A stretch of DNA of 64,000 nt from Taudactylus pleione (GCA_031769625.1 JAUIMM010000124.1:10552001-10616000); one strand, 5' to 3'; shown: positions 33,867-45,877, counted from the first letter of the stretch. Numbers and translations are program-made. Notes: generated from the letters alone by a model not told the origin.

Positions 33867-35102
33867 AGTTGGTTCCGGTATCTTACTCGTCTTAACAATT
33901 TAAAAATTTTTTTGTACCTCTCCTACAAGCAGAGGGGGTTAAATCATCACTAGAACCATCAGTCATAAATAATAAAGGCCAAGGACTAATCCTTTCCTTG
34001 CCACTTTGTGTAGCGAATGGCATATTGCTAAATTTTTGTTTCTCTAAAGCTGACTTAGATTTAGATTTTTTTTTCTTTAACGGGGTAAAAGTAGATTTTT
34101 TTTAGCCTGAATTTTTGGCCTCACTTAAGCCCTGGTACATCGGCCTTAATAGATGATGTTGGTGGCCTTGCATCGTCATCATGACTGCGGTCAGAAGCTA
34201 CAAGACTGGTATGTGGATCCTGCTCTCCTGTCATGTGACTGTCATCCATACTCACTGTAGTCTTAGAGCAGTGTCACCAAGCAATTATAGTGCAGCTAAG
34301 TTGTGGCCAACGCACACAACCAACCACATACACAAAAAAAATAGTTTTTACTTTTCACTGGTGGTGTGGCTAACACGCACACAAATTTTTTTTTTTGTCT
34401 TTACACTGGTGGTGTGGCAGGCTAACACGCACACACCAAAAAATTATTTGTTTTTTTCACACTTGGGGTGAACCCCTGAAAGAGGCAGCAGCCCCTTGAC
34501 AGATAGCAGCACAGCACCTCTGTGCCCCTATGCTGATGACAAGTGTGGCTAACACGCACACAGAAAAAGCACCCCTTATGGACAGAGCACCCCCTGGACA
34601 ACACAGCAGAACAGACAGCCCCTATGGACAATAGCTAGCCAGTCCCTATGGACAACAGCCAGCCAGCCCCTATGGACAGGACAACAGCCAGCCAGCCCCT
34701 ATATAATGGACAACAGGCAGCCAGCCCCTATGGATGGACATGACAACCTCAGGGACTCACAAGAGCCAGCCAGCCCCTATATGGACAACAGCCAGCCCCT
34801 ATATGGTCAACAGCTAGCCTCTATGGACATTAAGCAAAGCAACAACTGTAGCATGCACAGCAGCACAGCACAGCTCCCAGCTCCCTCCCTCTTTACTCTC
34901 CACAGCCAGAGTGAAAAATGGCAGTGATCGCGGGACCGTTATAGAATTCAAAACCAGTGAGAATCCGAAAGCGGTATGATGACGTTTTGCCTCGTTTTCA
35001 GATCTGAGTCAGGCAGGAAAACCTGAGCCGACTCGGATCTGACTCGGATACTCTAAATTCGGGTGGGTTTGGATCTCTGAGATCCGAACCCGCTCATCTC
35101 TA

Positions 35103-35510
35103 GTGCAAACCTGGTAGAAACTTACATCAACAGACTTATAGCTGTTATTGCAGCAACAGGCGATTCTACCAACTACTAGGTTTCAGGGGGTAAATACCTA
35201 TGCTAGCAGCATATTTCAGTTGTTGTTTTGATTTTTTTACATCTGCAGACAAATAAAGAATTATGAGTTTGAAAATTTGCTGAGCTATGGGCCATTCAAG
35301 TATGTTAAGGAGAAATCCTTGTTAACACACCAGAATTCATTATGCTACGGAACATTACAATTTTATCTGTAAGTAAACAATAATTATATTATAATTAATA
35401 ATTATTATTCTGCATTATGCAACCTTTCAAATACAAGGACGTTAGTTATACAATACTAAGGACAGTCTTCATCACCAGGCTGCCAATGGGATAAACACAG
35501 CACAAACTAT
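35103..35510. repeat. Third copy of Tc1 right end plus flank
   Basis: Collinear with 12155-12560: the Tc1 3' end (acctggtagaaacttac, gattctaccaactactag), its right inverted repeat and about 150 bp beyond it. Because the flank is shared, this is a duplicated block and not an independent Tc1 insertion. The left part of the Tc1 is replaced by hAT2. Confidence 0.85.
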
Positions 35511-36297
35511 TCAATTTACTATTTTTTAACCTTAATACTATTGTTTTCATTCCTCTTTTTTTATGAGCTATTCATGCATATCAACCATTCAAACAGCACT
35601 GGTGAGCTACCTATAGTCATATTGAATTGGAAAATAAATAGTTAATGACACATTGATCTATGTTGTCCATTATATCCTCATTACACACACCACTCATGCA
35701 TTTATATACTTTTTAAATGTTACTACACATACAAGTCAATATAGGTGAATAAATGGTATTTGTTGTATAAGATTGTGTCCTTCTGCCTACTTGCAATCAA
35801 ACACATATATGTCTTTACCAATTTAAGTCATGGCTATGTACTACAAATTTGAGTAGATCTAGTCACTCAGTAACCCCTGATGATGACAGACATTGCAGTT
35901 TTAGCCAACCAGATTTTCACATAATCCCAATTGATATTGTTTTAAAAATGATTATACATTACAAACAATAATGACCACATGTTGGTCTGTAGTACTGACA
36001 ACTTTACACCCACATTAACAGTAATTTAGGGTCAATATGATTCAATTTTATTAGCCAAGTCTCAAACCTGTGGAGCCTTATAGCCCTATTTATCTTTTTT
36101 TATTTACTAACTTTATTTTTTACAACCGTTTCACATTATTTTAGTTTCACATAAATGCATGAAAGAGCTTTTGGAGCAGTCCCAATCCCTTCAATTCGCT
36201 TATTTTTAGTAAGCAAAATGCGTTTCCCATACTTGTAATGGGAAATGTGATATGCTCAGATTTACTAAAAATTAATTGTAAAAAATACAGGGGAATG
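35511..36297. other. A/T-rich interval, nothing recognised
   Basis: No open frames of note and no inverted ends. A short hairpin-like 'tttactaaaaatt' and 'gcaaaatgcgtttcccatac' stretch near 36205-36265 may be a decayed MITE. Confidence 0.4.
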
Positions 36298-38742
36298 CCC
36301 TCTGATAATAATGCCATCTTCAAATAGAGTTATGCAGGCTTTCTCTCATTTCCCCGACTCCTTCTCCGTTCTAACAGGCAGAGCAGATCTGGGAACCGGC
36401 CCCTGTGATCAGCTTTGTGTGTTTAAATAGACCACAGGCTGATCGCTTTAAAAAAAAATAGATAAAAAAATCCAAGTGATTGGTGCTCTGGTGAGGTCCT
36501 CTGACACTCAGGTCAGCTGGTCTCTGGGCTTCTGCACTGTGACCCCATCAGCTGCTCTATGTCAGCATCTGAATTTACAGCATAGAACAGCTGTCACAGT
36601 GCAGGAGCTGACTGGAGTCCCAGAGGACATCATAGGAGCACTGATCTCTGGGCAGGTAAGTGTAAGCTCAGTGTGGAGTATCGCAGGGGTAGGGGAAGGG
36701 TGGGTGGTCATGGAGGGGTTGTGAAGTGGTAGCCTGTGGCATGTGTGATTAGGTTAGCAATCCCTGAGTAAGGTCAGACCTTGTGCAAATGTGCGTGAGG
36801 TCCGATGGTACTCCATATTACCAATGGTTTTGCAGACTTGTCAATTATTACAGATATGTGTAAGGTGAAGTGGGGGGCGTTTTTATGTAAGGATGCGATG
36901 GCATTATGATAGCATTCATTAGAACATTTTTGAAGTGGGACTGTGTGCGTAATCACAGCTGCGATTGCAATAGCGATCTGTAATGAATCAGGCCAATTAC
37001 CACAACTCATCTGCATCTTAGATGCGGATTTTGATAAATAGAGCCCTTTCTACATACAATATGTGCTTTATAGTAAATATTTAGTACAGATGGATCCTGG
37101 CCAGGTTTTAAGGGGGGATAGGATCCTTGTCAGACCTCCCGTTGGTATATGATGGGTAGAACATTGACCCAGGGAGTCTGTTTTGAGCCATCCACTGGAT
37201 GGAGTTGGATGAAAACTTCACAGAGGGGTGGCAATTGGTCTTGGGTGCCTAATGGAGTCCTTGGGGTCCCTGTCAGACCACACAGTGGAGTGCACCGGGC
37301 AGAAATTTGACCCAGGGAGCCTGTTCTGGGCCTCCCACTGGATGGATTTGGACGACATCACATAATAATCTTAAAACAAAAATAATTTAATCTTATATAT
37401 AAAATTAATTGGTCTGTTTGTTTGTCTGTCTGGTTATACATTAGAACACACCTGCACCGATTGGGATGAAACAAATGTGAGGTGGTTCTGTTGGATCCTG
37501 ACAAGGTTTAAGGGGGGTTAGGGTCCTGGTTGGACCTCCCATTGTTGAATACTGGGCATAACTTTGACCCAGGAAGCCTGTTCTTAGTCATCCACTGGAT
37601 TGATTTGGACAAATACTTCACAAAGTGGTAACATTTATTCCCAGAAGACATACTAGGGGGTTGAGGTCCCGCTTGGCTCTCCCGTTGGTGTACGCTGGGC
37701 AGAACTTTGACCTGGGGAGCCTGTTTTGGGCCTTCCACTGGATGAGTTCTGATGAAAACATCACAGAGGGGTGTCAATTGGTCTGGGATGCCTAATGGAG
37801 TCGTTGGGGTCCTGGGCGAATGCGGAGTGTGCCAGGCAGAACTTTCAGTGTGTTGCAAGAGCTGCTAAGCATTTTAAAATGTTGACAGTTACATCAAACT
37901 CATTGATACTGTAATTTAATGCCGGGTACATTAGCTAGTTGCTTAATAAATATAACTCTGTATTGTTTAAATGCAGCAATTTTTTTCAATACTGTACTTT
38001 TGCATTCATTTTTAAAGCAAAAGTTAAAAATATATGGTAAAAATATATGGTAAAAATAATAATACCTGCAACTGTTCCTGTTTGGACTATTGTTTCTGTG
38101 AAAAGAACAAAATATATAAAAATGAAATAATTAAAATGCTATGTATAAAATGACAGCATATCAAAAATAGTTTATATAGGATTTTATTTAAATTTTATAA
38201 TTGTCTTATTCACGCAAGTAAAATAGAGTGTAGACTGTTTTTTATTATGCCAGATACACTTGTTCATAGCAACAAATGCACTTTACATTAAGACAAATTA
38301 ATGATTTTGTCTAATGAAATTAATATGATGTATCAATAAATTGATACAATACAATGAACAAAAGTGTAATTTCAACTTAATTTAAATAAAAAATATAAAC
38401 CCATACAGTACAACACAACTAAGAAATTTGCTATATACATTGAAAGGTCCAGAAAAGTATTAGAGAGTAAATGTAATGCATTATAGAAACAGCTTATCGT
38501 TCTAATTTTCTTATGAAACTGTCTGTATTGCACTATGGTGGTTTAAACAATATCAGTGATAGACAAGATGCCAGTTGCTTAATCAGTGTCTGATTCACAG
38601 TTGCACACAAGTCTGTTTTGTGAATGGACTTTGTGATTTTTCACACTATACATGATGTTTAACTAAGCATACACAATGTTGGGCAACTATGGGTGATTTA
38701 GAATCATACGCCTCTCAGCTGCATCTCAACTTGTGGCAGAGT
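36298..38742. repeat. Duplicon D (partner of duplicon C)
   Basis: Collinear with 28248-30839. Lacks some segments present in C (part of the first Helitron-like block near 37075) and has its own small indels. Contains the second copy of the 30-nt mini-exon. Confidence 0.9.
38066..38095 (-). CDS. 30-nt mini-exon, copy in duplicon D
   Basis: Identical to 30158-30187 in exon sequence, acceptor (cacag) and donor (gtatt), phase 1-1. Flanking intron differs by small repeats ('aaatatatggtaaa' duplicated nearby). Confidence 0.5.
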
Positions 38743-38924
38743 AGGTGTAACTGGGCGACACCTGAGTGCTTACATATAGGTTAAGTGTTTCTGGGGCATG
38801 TTTTGGGCATGTAAATGCAGGACCAGATTAAAGTTTATGGTGGCCCCAGGGCAATTAACCAATAAAACTAACAAAATGCTCATACTACCATACCCCAGCC
38901 CACCAATGGTCTCTATGTTTTGCA

Positions 38925-39380
38925 ACTGACCTCAAGCTCTTTCAATGGGTAGTTTACAACCACCTGACTTCGTTCCTCTCCTCCCACTTCTTCCTACAAT
39001 CTGGCTTTCAGTCATTTAATTTCACTAAAACTGCTCTCACCAGGGTCACTGATGACCTTCTCATCGCCAAATCAAAAGGCATGTTCTCTATTTTTATACT
39101 ACCTGACCACAGAGCAGCATTTGACACCATCGATTACCCTCATCTCCTCCAAACCATCTACTCTATTGGGCTTAAATAATCTGCTTTCTACTAGCACCTC
39201 CTCTTTACCTCAACTTTTTCTTGCCATTGGAGTCCCCCAAAGATTCTGTTCTTGACTCCATTCTCTGCTTCCTCTACACATCTTTCCTCAAAAAGGTTAT
39301 TAGTTCCTTTAGACTTAGCTACCACCAATATATCGATGTTGCTTAAATCATTCACAGACCTCTCCCACATGTCCCACATT
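38925..39380 (+). pseudogene. L2/CR1-type LINE reverse transcriptase fragment
   Basis: Plus-strand translation across several frames shows QSGF...FTKTALTRVTDDLLIAKSKG (39000-39080), PDHRAAFDTIDYPHLLQTIYSIG (39105-39170) and GVPQR/SVL-like residues (39226-39255). These are the order and wording of the RT domain of vertebrate L2-clade LINEs (RT motif A with FD.ID, motif B GVPQG). About 150 codons survive with frameshifts. The YADD box region (39320-39345) is unrecognisable as such. Dead fragment. Confidence 0.75.
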
Positions 39381-40150
39381 TTTGTCTGACAGCAATCTCA
39401 TCCTGGAAGGAACAATGCTTCCTGAACTTCAAAATTACAAAAAACTACAGAACCTTGACAAGTTCAACATCATCCTTATTATCTTGTTCATGTCCAACAC
39501 ATTCATCATCATTATCCTCATAATTTTGAGATCCACAAATATCCCCCTCTTCCTAATGGACATTAACAACATCCAAAGTAGCATTCACAATTTTTATGCA
39601 TAAATCATCATAATTTCTACTCAGCTTCACATTTTCAAATGTTTAAGAACTTGTGGAAGAGGCTGCTGTATAATCACAGTGTCATAATTGGAAATATTAT
39701 AATCCCACATAGTACACATGGACAACCTTAGACTGATTTTGCTGGTTTGGAGTTGACACACCTAGACTAAGAGCAAGGAAGTGGTGCACGGGAAGTTACA
39801 GAAGAAGCATTCATGCTGGGATTTGCTTTTGTACCTGCTATTCTAATACTGTATGTTTTAGAGGAGAAAGTGGATCACTGTTAGTAAATAGTGACCATGG
39901 TTCTTTCTTTGCTGATGCGAGTAGAGTATGGGATGTTAGTTATATTTCTGCATTTTTCTGGGGGTTTTTTGCGGGTGAAGGGTTAATAGTTCCAAGACTT
40001 TGAGAAACAGAAAGAATAAATAAGAAAAGAGGTGTCTTAAACCTCTACGATGGCGGCCGGCATGTATGCAAATGACTGGTGGGAGTTAGCCTATGGCAGT
40101 TAGGGGCGTTTTTGCAAGAGGAACATTATATAATGGGCTTGAAGTGTGGG
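39381..40150. other. Unassigned stretch before the Ngaro element
   Basis: Short T/I-rich open frames only. From about 40020 (ctctacgatggcggccgg) base composition rises, and the Ngaro 5' terminal repeat may start near here. I could not find its split-repeat partner. Confidence 0.35.
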
Positions 40151-40444
40151 CTTAACCCTCTTTGTTCCAGATTTCGGTCAGTAACAGAGTTTGTCAGTTA
40201 ATACTATTTTCAGTGGTGCTTTCTTTGCTGGATTATTTCTCCCTTTTATCCATCTACATATTCTTCTTTATTTTCCTTGTATTCTTCTTTCCCTCCCTTT
40301 CCTGGCCTGTCCATTTTTGGTTTAGTATTCCCTGTTGCTGGCCACATTCATCCCGCTCCTTACAATGTGTCCCCGCCGCTCTGTGCCCCCTCCTGCCCGC
40401 TTTATACATACTGATGGTTGCTCAATGCCCATCCTGGCGTCATG

Positions 40445-40785
40445 GAGCGGCCCCTGCTGCTGATGCAGCGGCTGCTGCTCATGGCGCCGCTTTGTTGACC
40501 TCGCGGGACCCGCTCCAGCGTAGGGGGACAGCCTCTGCCGCGGACGCGGAGGATGCTGCCCCCGGCGCTGTTGTTAACAGTGACCGGCGTCGCCGGGTGA
40601 CCCCTGCCGCGGATGCAGCGGCTGCTGCTTCCGGCGGCGCTCAAGCATCGCCGTGGGTCCCTCGCCGGCGTGGGGGAGCGGCCTCCGCCACGGATGCGGC
40701 AGATGCTGTTCCCGCTGCTGTGGTATCCGGAGCTCGACATTGCGGGGTGGCCCCTGCCGCGGATGCGGCGGGTTTTGCCCCTGAT
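40445..40785 (+). repeat. GC-rich repeats alternating ~80 and ~72 bp
   Basis: Five copies of 'cctgccgcggatgcrgcggctgctg' at about 40451, 40530, 40602, 40682 and 40753, with spacing 79, 72, 80, 71. The alternation suggests a dimeric higher-order unit of about 151 bp. Lies in the Ngaro leader. The long Ala/Asp open frame over it follows the repeat and is probably not a protein. Confidence 0.75.
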
Positions 40786-41087
40786 GCCGCTGCGGCTGGA
40801 GACAGGAGTTCGCGCCGGCGTCCAGCTCGGCTGAGCCCGGGCCCGGCTGTGGCTCCCTCTCATAGTCGCGGATGAGAGCACGCCGCGTCAGCTGTGCGCG
40901 GGCGTGTGCTCCAGTCTCAAGCTGGGGACATAACCTCCGGTCAAAGGAGGAGGTCCCGCCGGGGGCTCAGAGCTCCTTCTAGGATGCAGCAGGGCTCTGC
41001 TGTGCCTAGGGCCCTTCCCGTTCCCCGCTCATAGCGGGGTGCCCGCCATGTCAGTGAGCGGGGCTTAGTAGAGGGGGCAGACATTTT

Positions 41088-42390
41088 GTGTCCGGCTTGT
41101 CCCAGGCTCCTAGTGCTAGTATGATGGCACAATCACAGTCAGCCCCTGCAGTGTTGCCTGTTGCTGCCCCTCCCTCCACTACTGTTCAACCAGAACCCTC
41201 AGCCATTTTTTCTGCCTTGTCTACCCTGGCTGCTGTTTTTGCCCCATTTTTAGCAACTCCCCCTGCAGGCCCTTTGCCTAACCAAACTTTTGCGCCCACT
41301 AATGCTTACTCTGCGAGGGTCCAAGGGGGGTCGGAGATCGATAGCCCTTCAGGCATTGAGGGCTATCGCACCTAGTTTGGCCCCGCAAAGTTTAGGGACT
41401 ACCGCACCTTCCCTACCACTTAGTCAGAGTTTGAGTCAGAGCAGAGCAGTTGTTGGGTTCCCTGCCGCAGAGGTGGCAGCGGGTGTCCTCTCTTCTATTT
41501 CAGATGGCGATCTCGAGGAAGGGGAGTTGGTCGACGTAGATGTTGGGGAGGGGCCATCCAGATTTTCCCCTGATTCCGTGACATCGGAGAGTTCAAGTGG
41601 GTCTTCCTCAGACTCTAGTTCCTTGACATCTTCTTTTGCTTCCGAAATATGCAAAACTGGAAGCAAGGCGGTGCTCAAAGCGTAGGCATCGCACCCCTAA
41701 GCGTAAGAACATAGAGAAGGGGTTGGAAGGTGCCGCAGGCGTACACTGCGACAACACCGCAGTTTTGCGAGGTTTAAGGGAGACTTGCCGCACAAAGATA
41801 TGCAAGGAAGACTATGTGGATATCTTTGCTCTTACAGAGAAAGCAAAGAAGGCATTTAAGGTGGCCAGGGCAAAAGGTGGTATAGGGCTAGAGGCGTTCA
41901 AATCGTACAATAATTGGCTGGCCGGTTTTTGCATTTTCTCAGCTTGTTATTTGGAGACGCGTCCAGGTGAGCACCTGAACGTAATTAGATATCTGCATTT
42001 AATTCATAGCATGCAGGTATCTGCCAGGGGCATGGCTTGGCGCACTTACGACGAAGAATTTTGTCACAAGCAGGATGGCAGACAGGTTGTGGATCTAGGG
42101 TGGAAGGACATGGAGGTGTAGCTGGAAGTCACACAGCCTTTGCGTCCTTCGTATGAAGGGTACAACGCGAACAAAACATCTAGTTCGGTTCGTCAAGGCC
42201 AACAGCAGGCATCTGGGGGGAAATGCTTCGCTTTTAATAATGCCTCCTGTACGCAGGGACGAAAGTTTAGTTTTCGTCACCTCTGCTAGCGATGCAGCGG
42301 CAACCACAAAGTTGCCAAGTGTTTCAAAGCGGGTTCCCAACAACAGCCTACTCAGCCAGCGACAGGCGCTAGTGCTAAGTAAAGCTCCAT
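41088..42390 (+). pseudogene. Ngaro ORF1 (gag-like), frameshifted
   Basis: Three frames in succession. 41088-41375 is Ala/Pro-rich. 41290-41685 is acidic and Ser-rich (DGDLEEGELVDVDVGEG, a common Ngaro/DIRS ORF1 feature). 41636-42121 is basic, then helical, with SYNNWLAGFCIFSACYLETRP and LIHSMQVSARGMAWRTYDEEF. After a stop at 42119-42121 the same frame continues with KCFAFNNASCTQGRKFSFRHLC and CSGNHKVAKCF, a Cys/His knuckle that overlaps the RT ORF in another frame. Expected role: packaging of element RNA. At least two frameshifts and two stops. Confidence 0.7.
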
Positions 42391-43984
42391 CCCCTGTCCG
42401 CGTCACCGCGTTAGCAAAATGGTTGAATTGGTACCCGGTCCCGCAGGACGCAGAATTTTTGTTAAATGGTTTCAGTTTTGGTTTTTGTTTACCTATTTGC
42501 AGGGATGTTGACACAGGCTCACCTAGGAATTTGAAGTCTGCGTTTGAGTTGCCTCACATTCTTAGGGAGAAGGTCTGTGATGAAGTTAGCTTAGGGCGCA
42601 TGGCGGGTCCTTTCGCGGAACCTCCCATTAGGGATCTTGTGATTTCCCCGGTGGGCGTGGTTCCCAAGAAGATTCCAGGATGGTACAGGCTCATTCAGCA
42701 TCTGTCTTATCCACCAGGCTCATCAGTAAATGATGCTATACCAGTTGAGGATCCCTTGGTGGTGTACCAGTCGTTTGACAAAGCTTTGGACGTGGTAAGG
42801 TTTTATGGTCCAGGCGCTCTGATGGCTAAGATTGATGTTGAGTCAGCTTTTCGCCTTTTGCCTTTACACCATGAGTCATTCCGATTTATGGGTTTTCGCT
42901 TGGACAACGGATATTACATAGACAAGTGTTTGCCTATGGGATGTTCTGTGTCATGTGCATTTTTCTAGCAATTTAGCACTTTCCTACACTGGTGCGTGGA
43001 ATTTTCTTGCGGTGGTCATGGGATAGCCCACTATCTCGATGACTTTCTGTGTGTCGGCCCTGCCGGTTCTGATAGATGTAGTTTTTTGTGGTTTTCTTTG
43101 CAAGCGCTGTTTTTTCAGTTTGGAGATCCCGTTGCTGTGGACAAGACTGAGGGCCCTTCCTCTTGCTTGTCATTTCTAGGTATCGAGATAGACACCTCGG
43201 CAGGCACCTGCCGCCTGCCTCTCGATAAGGTCGACAAGTTGCGCAATGCCATAGCGGAGTGCGCGGATTCCAGTAGAATTACCCTAAGGCAAGCGCAATC
43301 CCTACTTGGCCTGTTGAACTTCGCCTGTAAGGTCATACCAATTGGCAGAGTTTTTTCACGCAAGCTGGAAAGGGCCACGGCTGGGGTCACTAAGCCAAGA
43401 CATTTGCTACGTTTATCCTCCGAGATTAAGCGGGACCTCTCTGTCTGGGTTTCGTTTCTTCAGGATTTTAATGGCATTCGGTTGTGGATGTCTCCAGCCG
43501 CTGACAACTTGCGGCTCCAGCTGTTCACTGATGCAGCAGGGGCCACGGGGTTCGGTTGTTACCTTGATGGCTCCTGAAGCGTTGGCCGTTGGCCGGAGGA
43601 ATGGGTTGCGAAGGGTTTGACTAATGATTTGCTCCTTCTCGAACTCTCCCCATTATGGTTTCTTTTGAAATCTGGGGGGACCGTTTACGCAATCGCAGCA
43701 TCATTATCAGGTGCGACAACCTGGACGTGGTCCATGCGATCAATCGGCAACATGCGGCTTCCCTGCTGGTTTTGCGCTTGCTAGCACAGCTGGTGCTCAC
43801 ATGTCTGCGATGTAACATCATGTTTAAGGCAAGGCACGTGCCTGGGGTAGAGAATGAGATAGCCGATGCGTTATTACGTTTTCAGTGGGCTAAATTCCGT
43901 TCTTTGGCCCCTGCTGCTGACGCTGACGCGGTGCTTTGCCCCTCTTATGTTTGGCAGGTGATCAAGCCGGCATGGAGGGCTTAG
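42153..43984 (+). pseudogene. Ngaro reverse transcriptase - RNase H, few lesions
   Basis: RT signatures in order: NGFSFGFCLP, ISPVGVVPKKIPGWYRLIQH (42640-42700), motif A LMAKIDVESAFRLLPL (42823-42870), motif B LPMGCSVSCAFF (42930-42965), motif C HYLDDFL (43030-43050), LSFLGIEIDT (43170). RNase H: LFTDAAGATGFGCY (43523-43563), then RCDNLDVVHAINRQ and ENEIADALLR-like residues. Lesions: in-frame TAG at 42966-42968, TGA at 43575-43577, and a one-base frameshift at about 43640. The three pieces otherwise line up to a single protein of about 600 codons. It makes cDNA from element RNA. Confidence 0.9.
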
Positions 43985-44843
43985 CAGAACAGTCTCTAGC
44001 TCCTTCCACATTGCGAGCATATCGTCAGGCTTGGCATGAATAGGAAGATTATTCCCGTAGCAGCAGGCAGGCAGGTAAGGGTCAGAATCATTTGATGCTT
44101 TCTTTTATTTGGAGTCTCCGTTTGGCTGGCAGATCCAGGGCTTCTGTCACGCGCTCTTTGGCAGGCATTGCTTTTTATAGTAAGTTGAAGGGTCAGCCTG
44201 ACTTTACGAAAAGCTTTCTGATCAAGAAGGCTTTAAAGGGTTGGGCACGGGTCTCCCGGCCAGTAGCTGACCATAGGAGACCTGTGGATGCTCATTTGCT
44301 GCTGGCAGTGTTGGGGGCAATTCACAGAATTGCTCTTACCGAGTACGAGGCGGTCCTGATCCAATTGGCATTTTTAATGGCTTTTCACGGCACCTTGCGG
44401 GTATCGGAGCTGGTGGCATCTTCCAAATGGGTTGATGCCACCATGCTCCTCTCGGATGTCTCAGTCAGTGAAAGGTCTGTGCTGTGTAGAATTCGGTGGT
44501 CAAAGACCGACCAGGCTGGTAAGGGCAGGTGGATCTCGTTGAGTCCGTCTAAGGACGAACGGATCAGCCCTGTGGCACTAGCTACGCGCTTTGCATTGGT
44601 ACGGCTGGATGTCCCTGGCTCATGCATTTGGACAGGACTCCGCTTACCAAATACCAGTTCGGTTGGTTTTTGAAGAGATGTGTATCAGTTTTAGGTCTCC
44701 CACCTCATGATTTTGGTACACACTCGTTTCGGATCGGAGCCGCAACTTCGGCCGCAGCTGCGGGTTTCTCGGCATCGGAAATTAAGGCCCTCGGGCGTTG
44801 GAAATCTGATAGTTATAAAAGTTACATTCGACATAGGCGTTAA
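43972..44843 (+). pseudogene. Ngaro tyrosine recombinase, two lesions
   Basis: Starts at ATG 43972, overlapping the end of the RT-RH frame by 13 bp. N-terminal part: LAPSTLRAYRQAWHE then an in-frame TAG at 44041-44043. Core: FHGTLRVSEL (first catalytic Arg, 44390-44415), then RIRWSKTDQ (44490-44515) around the expected Lys. A one-base frameshift at about 44622-44650 leads to THSFRIGAATSAAAAGF (H-x-x-R, 44719-44770), LGRWKSDSYKSYIR (H/W and nucleophile Tyr, 44790-44830). The R...HxxR...Y arrangement is that of the phage-integrase family, which in DIRS-order elements inserts circular cDNA without target duplication. Confidence 0.9.
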
Positions 44844-45379
44844 GGTCCTCTGTTCATACCACAGTTTGTTCCTGTGACGTTTATATTTTATGCTTGCCTG
44901 GTTTTTTGTCTTGTCTCCTGTACTGTCTTGTCTGGTCTTATCTTGTCTGTTACTCCTGTCCATCCTACTCGGGATTAGCTGGCAATGGGAGTTGCTGGCA
45001 ATGGGAGTCTTGAGGGATTTTACAATTTTTACCTGAACTGACGGATTCAATTCGGCTATTCTCAATCATTTAATTAGGTCATAGTCCATCCCTCAGCATG
45101 TTTTTATTTTACCTCTTGCCGAGTTCACCTGTTTTTTCCCAATTCCCCACCACCCATTCTTCTGTTTGTCTTAGCCACTTTAAATAGTAAAGTTGGCGAC
45201 CAATAGAAAATTTTTCTTTTTGGCAGATACTCACTTATGTTCTTTATGATCCCACTAATACACCATAAAATGTTATTGTTTTATGACAAATACTATTTTT
45301 TTCTTTACCGCTTTCCTCCACCTTTAGGATTGCTCTTTGACACGCAGGCCACTCATATATTTTCTGGGCTGCCAGGTTT

Positions 45380-45877
45380 ATGAGTTCAGATCAAGCTCCA
45401 ACTTTTGAACATTCACCTAGGGTCCGTTGGATAGGTTTCAGAGGTATGAGATGGCATTCCTTTTGTCCTAAACAGTTAGAGTATGCAAGGCTTTTTGGTA
45501 GGCCACGTATTTTGGTGGCACATTTAGGAGGTAACGATTTAGGTCAAAGGCCCACTGTGGAATTACGGGTTGATATTGTCAACGACTTGTCGAGGGTGCT
45601 CTCAGTCTGGCCCTCGTGTATCTTAATGTGGTCTTGCATTGTACCTCGGCAGGTCTGGCGTGGGGTTAGGAGTTTTCCTGCTATTTACGAAGCTAGGAAG
45701 AAGCTTAACTTTGCTGTAGCCAAATTTGTGATGGCCAATGATGGCCGGGTCATTTATCATAGGAACATCCAATTTCGGTTTAGGCATTTATATAGGGCTG
45801 ACGGAGTCCATTTGACACTGGAGGGTTTGTCTTTGTTTATTGGGGATCTTTTTGGGGAGTTGGCTTTATTGGGGTAG
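45380..45877 (+). CDS. SGNH-hydrolase-like ORF of the Ngaro element, open
   Basis: A 165-codon open frame without lesions, after about 540 bp of spacer downstream of the recombinase. Visible SGNH-family blocks: VRWIGFRGMRWHSF near the start, ILVAHLGGNDLG (block III Asn in G-G-N-D, codons 45-57), and YRADGVHLTLEGLSLF (block V D-x-x-H, codons 138-154). The block I Ser (GDSxxxG type) is not obvious, so either it lies upstream of this ATG or the catalytic Ser is lost. Vertebrate Ngaro elements are known to carry an SGNH-type hydrolase; its function in retrotransposition is unknown. It is the best-preserved frame of the element. Confidence 0.75.
   Translation: MSSDQAPTFEHSPRVRWIGFRGMRWHSFCPKQLEYARLFGRPRILVAHLGGNDLGQRPTVELRVDIVNDLSRVLSVWPSCILMWSCIVPRQVWRGVRSFPAIYEARKKLNFAVAKFVMANDGRVIYHRNIQFRFRHLYRADGVHLTLEGLSLFIGDLFGELALLG

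Larger units (their letters stand above)
31364..35102 (-). mobile_element. hAT2: internal-deletion derivative of the hAT1 family
   Basis: Ends TAGAGATGAGCGG(T)TTCGG at left and CCGAACCCGCTCATCTCTA at right are inverted hAT termini. On the minus strand it contains 5'-subterminal repeats (34900-34490), three A/T-plus-gtgtgcgtgttagcca units (34470-34330), the acidic N-terminal region and BED fingers (33866-32584), then jumps directly to the 3' flank (32520-32340). The whole RNase H-like core and dimerisation domain are missing. 35040-34950 and 31364-31450 carry the usual 'gactcggat' subterminal repeats. Flanks GTGTAAAT (offset by 2 bp) and GTGCAAAC are only a possible target duplication. Confidence 0.85.

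Noticed and set aside
31356..35110. GTGTAAAT / GTGCAAAC as target duplication of hAT2
   Set aside because: Only 6 of 8 bases agree and the left copy is 2 bp away from the terminus. The right one is explained by the duplicated Tc1 sequence (compare gtgtaaacctgg at 12163). Not claimed.
40162..40875. 237-codon Ala/Asp-rich open frame in the Ngaro leader
   Set aside because: Composed of the GC-rich tandem repeats, and the opposite strand is also open over the same region. Not treated as a gene.
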